From Candidatus Zixiibacteriota bacterium (GTDB lineage Bacteria > Zixibacteria > MSB-5A5 > GN15 > JAAZOE01), in assembly GCA_030588275.1 (NCBI GenBank), contig JAUUYJ010000072.1:1-9854 (forward strand): a stretch of 9,854 nt of DNA, given 5' to 3'. The translations under genes and the position numbers were made by a program. The notes under the pieces were generated by a model. It was not told where the DNA came from and made no database searches. It worked only from the letters and a program-made list of their open reading frames with translations. Within the stretch, counting starts at the first letter, position 1. Every line of letters starts with the position of its first letter. This document shows, in pieces, positions 6,899 to 9,854 of this stretch.

Positions 6899-9854
6899 CT
6901 TATTGCCGGCCAAATGCTGGGACACTTCAAGATTGAACGAAGCCTTGGAATCGGTGGAATGGGTGCCGTATATCTCGCCGAAGATACCCGTCTGCATCGC
7001 AAGGTTGCCCTGAAAGTTCTCCTGGATGATTTCTTTGAGGATGAGGAACGGAAAAAGAGATTTTACCGCGAAGCGCGCTCGGCGGCAGGTATTTCAAACC
7101 CATATGTTATGGCGATCTTCGACATTGGAGCTTGTCAACTCCCGGAATCAGACCAGCATATTGATTACATTATCATGGAGTACATCGACGGTCTATCCCT
7201 GTCTGAATTTCTCGATTCCAATCGCTCCGACATGAAAACCTGTATTCGATTAGCCGAGAAAATTTCTATCGGTCTGGCCTCGGCGCACAAAATGAATATT
7301 ATCCACCGGGATATCAAACCGGCTAATATTATTATTGATAGTGAAGGAAATCCCAAAATTCTTGATTTTGGTTTGGCCAAAGCGGCTGAGCCATATCAAT
7401 CGGCAACTCCCGAAGAAAGTACCGATACCATTTCACAGGAACTAACCCAGGCTGGGAAAATAATCGGAACCGTAAGCTACATGTCCCCCGAGCAGATCAG
7501 AGGCGAAAAACTGGACAGCCGATCCGATATTTTTTCTCTGGGGATTTTGCTTTATCATATGGTTACCGGAGATCTGCCCTTTGATGGCGAAACCAGAGTT
7601 TCCACCCTGGCCAAGGTATTGGAATCTGATCCCGAATCGGCCAGAATTAAAAATGGGTCAATTCCGGTCGAATTGGAAAGGATAATCTCGAAGTGTCTTA
7701 ATAAAAAAACAGAGGATCGCTATCAAGACACCCGCGATCTGGTTGTCGATCTACGCAATCTCCGCCGCCAACATGATAGCGGAATATCTGAGACAATAAC
7801 CGGTATTGAAGATATCCAATTGCATATAGATGAAAAGAAGAGCTTAGGAAAAGTTCTGAAATATTCGTTGGCAGGGATAATCGCAATACTTCTCGTCTTT
7901 GCTTACTTAGTTGGCGATGAAATATTTTCTGAAAATCCGGTTGAATGGGGGGACGGTCTCGCCATTCTTGGGTTTGACAACAATACTAATGACACCATTT
8001 ATGACTGGCTTGAAACCGGCTTGCCTGAGATTTTACAAACCAATCTGGCTCAATACTCAAACCTGACAATTATCAATCGCAACCGCATGGTCGATTGCAT
8101 TAAAGATGAAGGAAAGCGCCATATCGGTTTTGGGCACGATCATGAAGCATGTCTAAGAGCGGCCAATTACATAGGGGCCCGTCATGTCTTATCCGGTAGC
8201 CTATACCGCATCGGGGAGAACGAACTACGTTTAGATGTCCGCCTGGAAGATCTGTCGACTGGTCAAATCGTTCAGTCGGCCCGAGTCGTCGGAGCCGATC
8301 CGTTTATCTTAGTTGACAGTCTGACCAAGTCATTAGCGGCAGTTCTGTCGGTTGAAAGTACGGGCGAAACCGATGTCGGAGTTACCCGGTTCACCTCATC
8401 CTCCACCGATGCCTATAAGATATATCATCTGGCCATGATCAAATTCGAGAAAGGTCTGTACGACGAAGCGATAGCCGGATGCGAGCAGGCGATTGCGGCC
8501 GACTCTACCTTTGCCCTGCCATATATGAGGATTGGTTTGGCCTGGGTTTTTCAGGGACGTCAGCAGGCCGGGGTCGAATGGTTTGCCAAAGCACTTAATT
8601 TTCGCGACAACCTCCCCCGCCGGGACCGAGACCTTCTCGATATTTACGCCGACCTGTGGTTCAAAACTAAGTATGACGATGCGCAATTGAAGCTTGACAT
8701 ACTGGTCGAAAATTATCCGGACGATAAAGAGGCACACACAATCAGAGCAATGCTGATTTATGCCTTTAAGAAGGATACGGCGCTGACCTATGCTGAATTG
8801 GATGAGGCTCTTAAAATTGACCCTGATTATCTATTGGCTCTCGATTTATACACCGCCTTTTTCATAGAACAAAAAGATTACAATAGTGCCTTGGAATTTG
8901 CGCGAAGAAGTCGAAAGGCGCATCCGGATGCTCCCAATCCATATATTCTCCTGGCTACTGTCTATTCCCAAATGGAAGATTTCGATTTGGCCATTTCAGA
9001 GTACAAAACTCTTTTGGAGAAATTTCCCGATCGCTCAGGGGAGATGTTTAACCTTAGCCGGGTTTATATCTTTGCTCGCGATTTCGATAATTCCCGAAAT
9101 TATCTGGAAAAAATCAATCAGCTTCAAACCGGCGATCTATATGATCAGATCAACTATTATTCCGGCCTGTCCAACCTGGCCCTTTGGGAAGGGAAATTTA
9201 TAACCGCAACCGATTATCGGTTTAAGCGATTAAATGCGGCGTTGAATACTGGAGATAGTGCTAGAATAGCAAATGCCTACTTAAACATCTCCAACCATTA
9301 CCAATATCTCAGCATGCCGGATAGCGCGGTCTATTATTCTCGACTTGGATTTAACTGGGCCAACATATTCCGGTCAATAAATTACCCGATGACGATGGCT
9401 GAATGTTACCCTGATAGCGCCGCTACCGTGCATGATCTGTTTCAGGCCAAGCTCACCCTCTTCCGGACCCGGTTACCATCCGAGATATGGGGATTACCGG
9501 ACGGCTTAAACGATGCCTTTGAAGGATATGCCGCTTCCGATACGGCATTGATTATCCAGGGACTTGAAAAAATATACAAGGCCGCCCCAGGTAGTAATCA
9601 GGGAAATAACCAAACGATAGCGTATCTGAGTGCCCGAACCGGGCAATTTCAAAAAGCACGGGATATATTGAAACAATATACTGATCGGATCAGTTTTACA
9701 TCGGGCGGGTTTACATATATGTACTGTTTCTATCATCTGGGGATAGCTAATGAGGGGTTGGGGAACAAGGATGAAGCGATAAGCAACTATCAGGAGATGC
9801 TTCGCTATTGGGGTAACCCTGAAATCGAAACTGACGAGATAAAAGATGCCCGTA
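6896..9854 (+). CDS. Membrane Ser/Thr protein kinase with TolB/CsgG-like domain and TPR array (3' partial)
   Basis: The frame is open without a stop to the window edge, showing 986 residues. Residues 10-290 are a Hanks-type kinase: glycine loop GIGGMG (18-23), K40 (VALK), E59, catalytic HRD with D139 and N144, DFG at 157-159, and SPE at 197-199 in place of APE. All catalytic residues are present. Residues 322-339 are a single transmembrane helix, so the kinase should be cytoplasmic and the remainder outside the inner membrane. Residues 353-485 resemble the TolB/CsgG-like domain found in such kinases (GLAILGFDNNTND, INRNRM, ARHVLSGSLYR). From about 505 onward there are TPR-type helical repeats, for example YDEAIAGCEQAIAADS and DFDLAISEYKTLLEKFP. 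The visible end (NKDEAISNYQEMLRYWGNPE) is another TPR, and the family is usually 800-1000 residues, so the stop may lie just past the edge. The gene is coupled to the preceding FHA-GAF phosphatase. Its signal and substrates are unknown. Confidence 0.93.
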   Translation, partial: MLIAGQMLGHFKIERSLGIGGMGAVYLAEDTRLHRKVALKVLLDDFFEDEERKKRFYREARSAAGISNPYVMAIFDIGACQLPESDQHIDYIIMEYIDGLSLSEFLDSNRSDMKTCIRLAEKISIGLASAHKMNIIHRDIKPANIIIDSEGNPKILDFGLAKAAEPYQSATPEESTDTISQELTQAGKIIGTVSYMSPEQIRGEKLDSRSDIFSLGILLYHMVTGDLPFDGETRVSTLAKVLESDPESARIKNGSIPVELERIISKCLNKKTEDRYQDTRDLVVDLRNLRRQHDSGISETITGIEDIQLHIDEKKSLGKVLKYSLAGIIAILLVFAYLVGDEIFSENPVEWGDGLAILGFDNNTNDTIYDWLETGLPEILQTNLAQYSNLTIINRNRMVDCIKDEGKRHIGFGHDHEACLRAANYIGARHVLSGSLYRIGENELRLDVRLEDLSTGQIVQSARVVGADPFILVDSLTKSLAAVLSVESTGETDVGVTRFTSSSTDAYKIYHLAMIKFEKGLYDEAIAGCEQAIAADSTFALPYMRIGLAWVFQGRQQAGVEWFAKALNFRDNLPRRDRDLLDIYADLWFKTKYDDAQLKLDILVENYPDDKEAHTIRAMLIYAFKKDTALTYAELDEALKIDPDYLLALDLYTAFFIEQKDYNSALEFARRSRKAHPDAPNPYILLATVYSQMEDFDLAISEYKTLLEKFPDRSGEMFNLSRVYIFARDFDNSRNYLEKINQLQTGDLYDQINYYSGLSNLALWEGKFITATDYRFKRLNAALNTGDSARIANAYLNISNHYQYLSMPDSAVYYSRLGFNWANIFRSINYPMTMAECYPDSAATVHDLFQAKLTLFRTRLPSEIWGLPDGLNDAFEGYAASDTALIIQGLEKIYKAAPGSNQGNNQTIAYLSARTGQFQKARDILKQYTDRISFTSGGFTYMYCFYHLGIANEGLGNKDEAISNYQEMLRYWGNPEIETDEIKDAR

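Noticed and set aside
7026..7235. Small open frame inside the kinase gene, and several on the opposite strand across the cluster
   Set aside because: They lie entirely within the conserved kinase, phosphatase or receiver domains in other frames and encode no recognisable protein.

Overview
The window looks like a chromosome fragment of an uncultured bacterium in or near the FCB superphylum. Candidate division Zixibacteria is my best guess. The guess rests on two large secreted proteins ending in the same dockerin-type tail (a GDA..GD loop followed by a VYLINFIF-like helix, repeated twice), and on a membrane Ser/Thr kinase with a TolB/CsgG-like and TPR C-terminal half. Both styles are common in such genomes. 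No rRNA or other marker gene is present, so the taxonomy is an inference. Every gene is on the + strand, and I saw no tRNA, rRNA, CRISPR array, insertion sequence or phage gene.

Region 1 (1-4138) encodes cell-surface proteins. The first gene is cut by the left edge. It carries a thrombospondin type-3 calcium-binding array, a roughly 310-residue domain I do not recognise, and a dockerin tail. A strong intrinsic terminator follows at 1746-1780. The second gene (1880-4138) encodes a signal peptide, seven FG-GAP/VCBS-type repeats that probably form a beta-propeller, a PKD domain, a cohesin-like domain and a dockerin tail. The two tails align without gaps over 66 residues and share the same cysteine framework.

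Region 2 (4139-9854) is a phospho-signalling cluster. A promoter-like element (TTGCAA-17-TATAAT) precedes a protein made of two receiver domains, the first of which has lost its phosphorylation residues. After a 156-base gap come an FHA-GAF-SpoIIE-type phosphatase and a Ser/Thr kinase whose start codon overlaps the phosphatase stop codon by one base. The kinase frame stays open from 6896 to the right edge (986 codons seen). It encodes the kinase, one transmembrane helix, a TolB/CsgG-like domain and a long TPR array.

The phosphatase and kinase are almost certainly translated together. A plausible reading is that kinase and phosphatase act on each other or on a shared substrate, with the FHA domain as the phosphothreonine reader. 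The receiver protein may feed histidine-kinase signals into the same circuit. That last link rests on gene order only.
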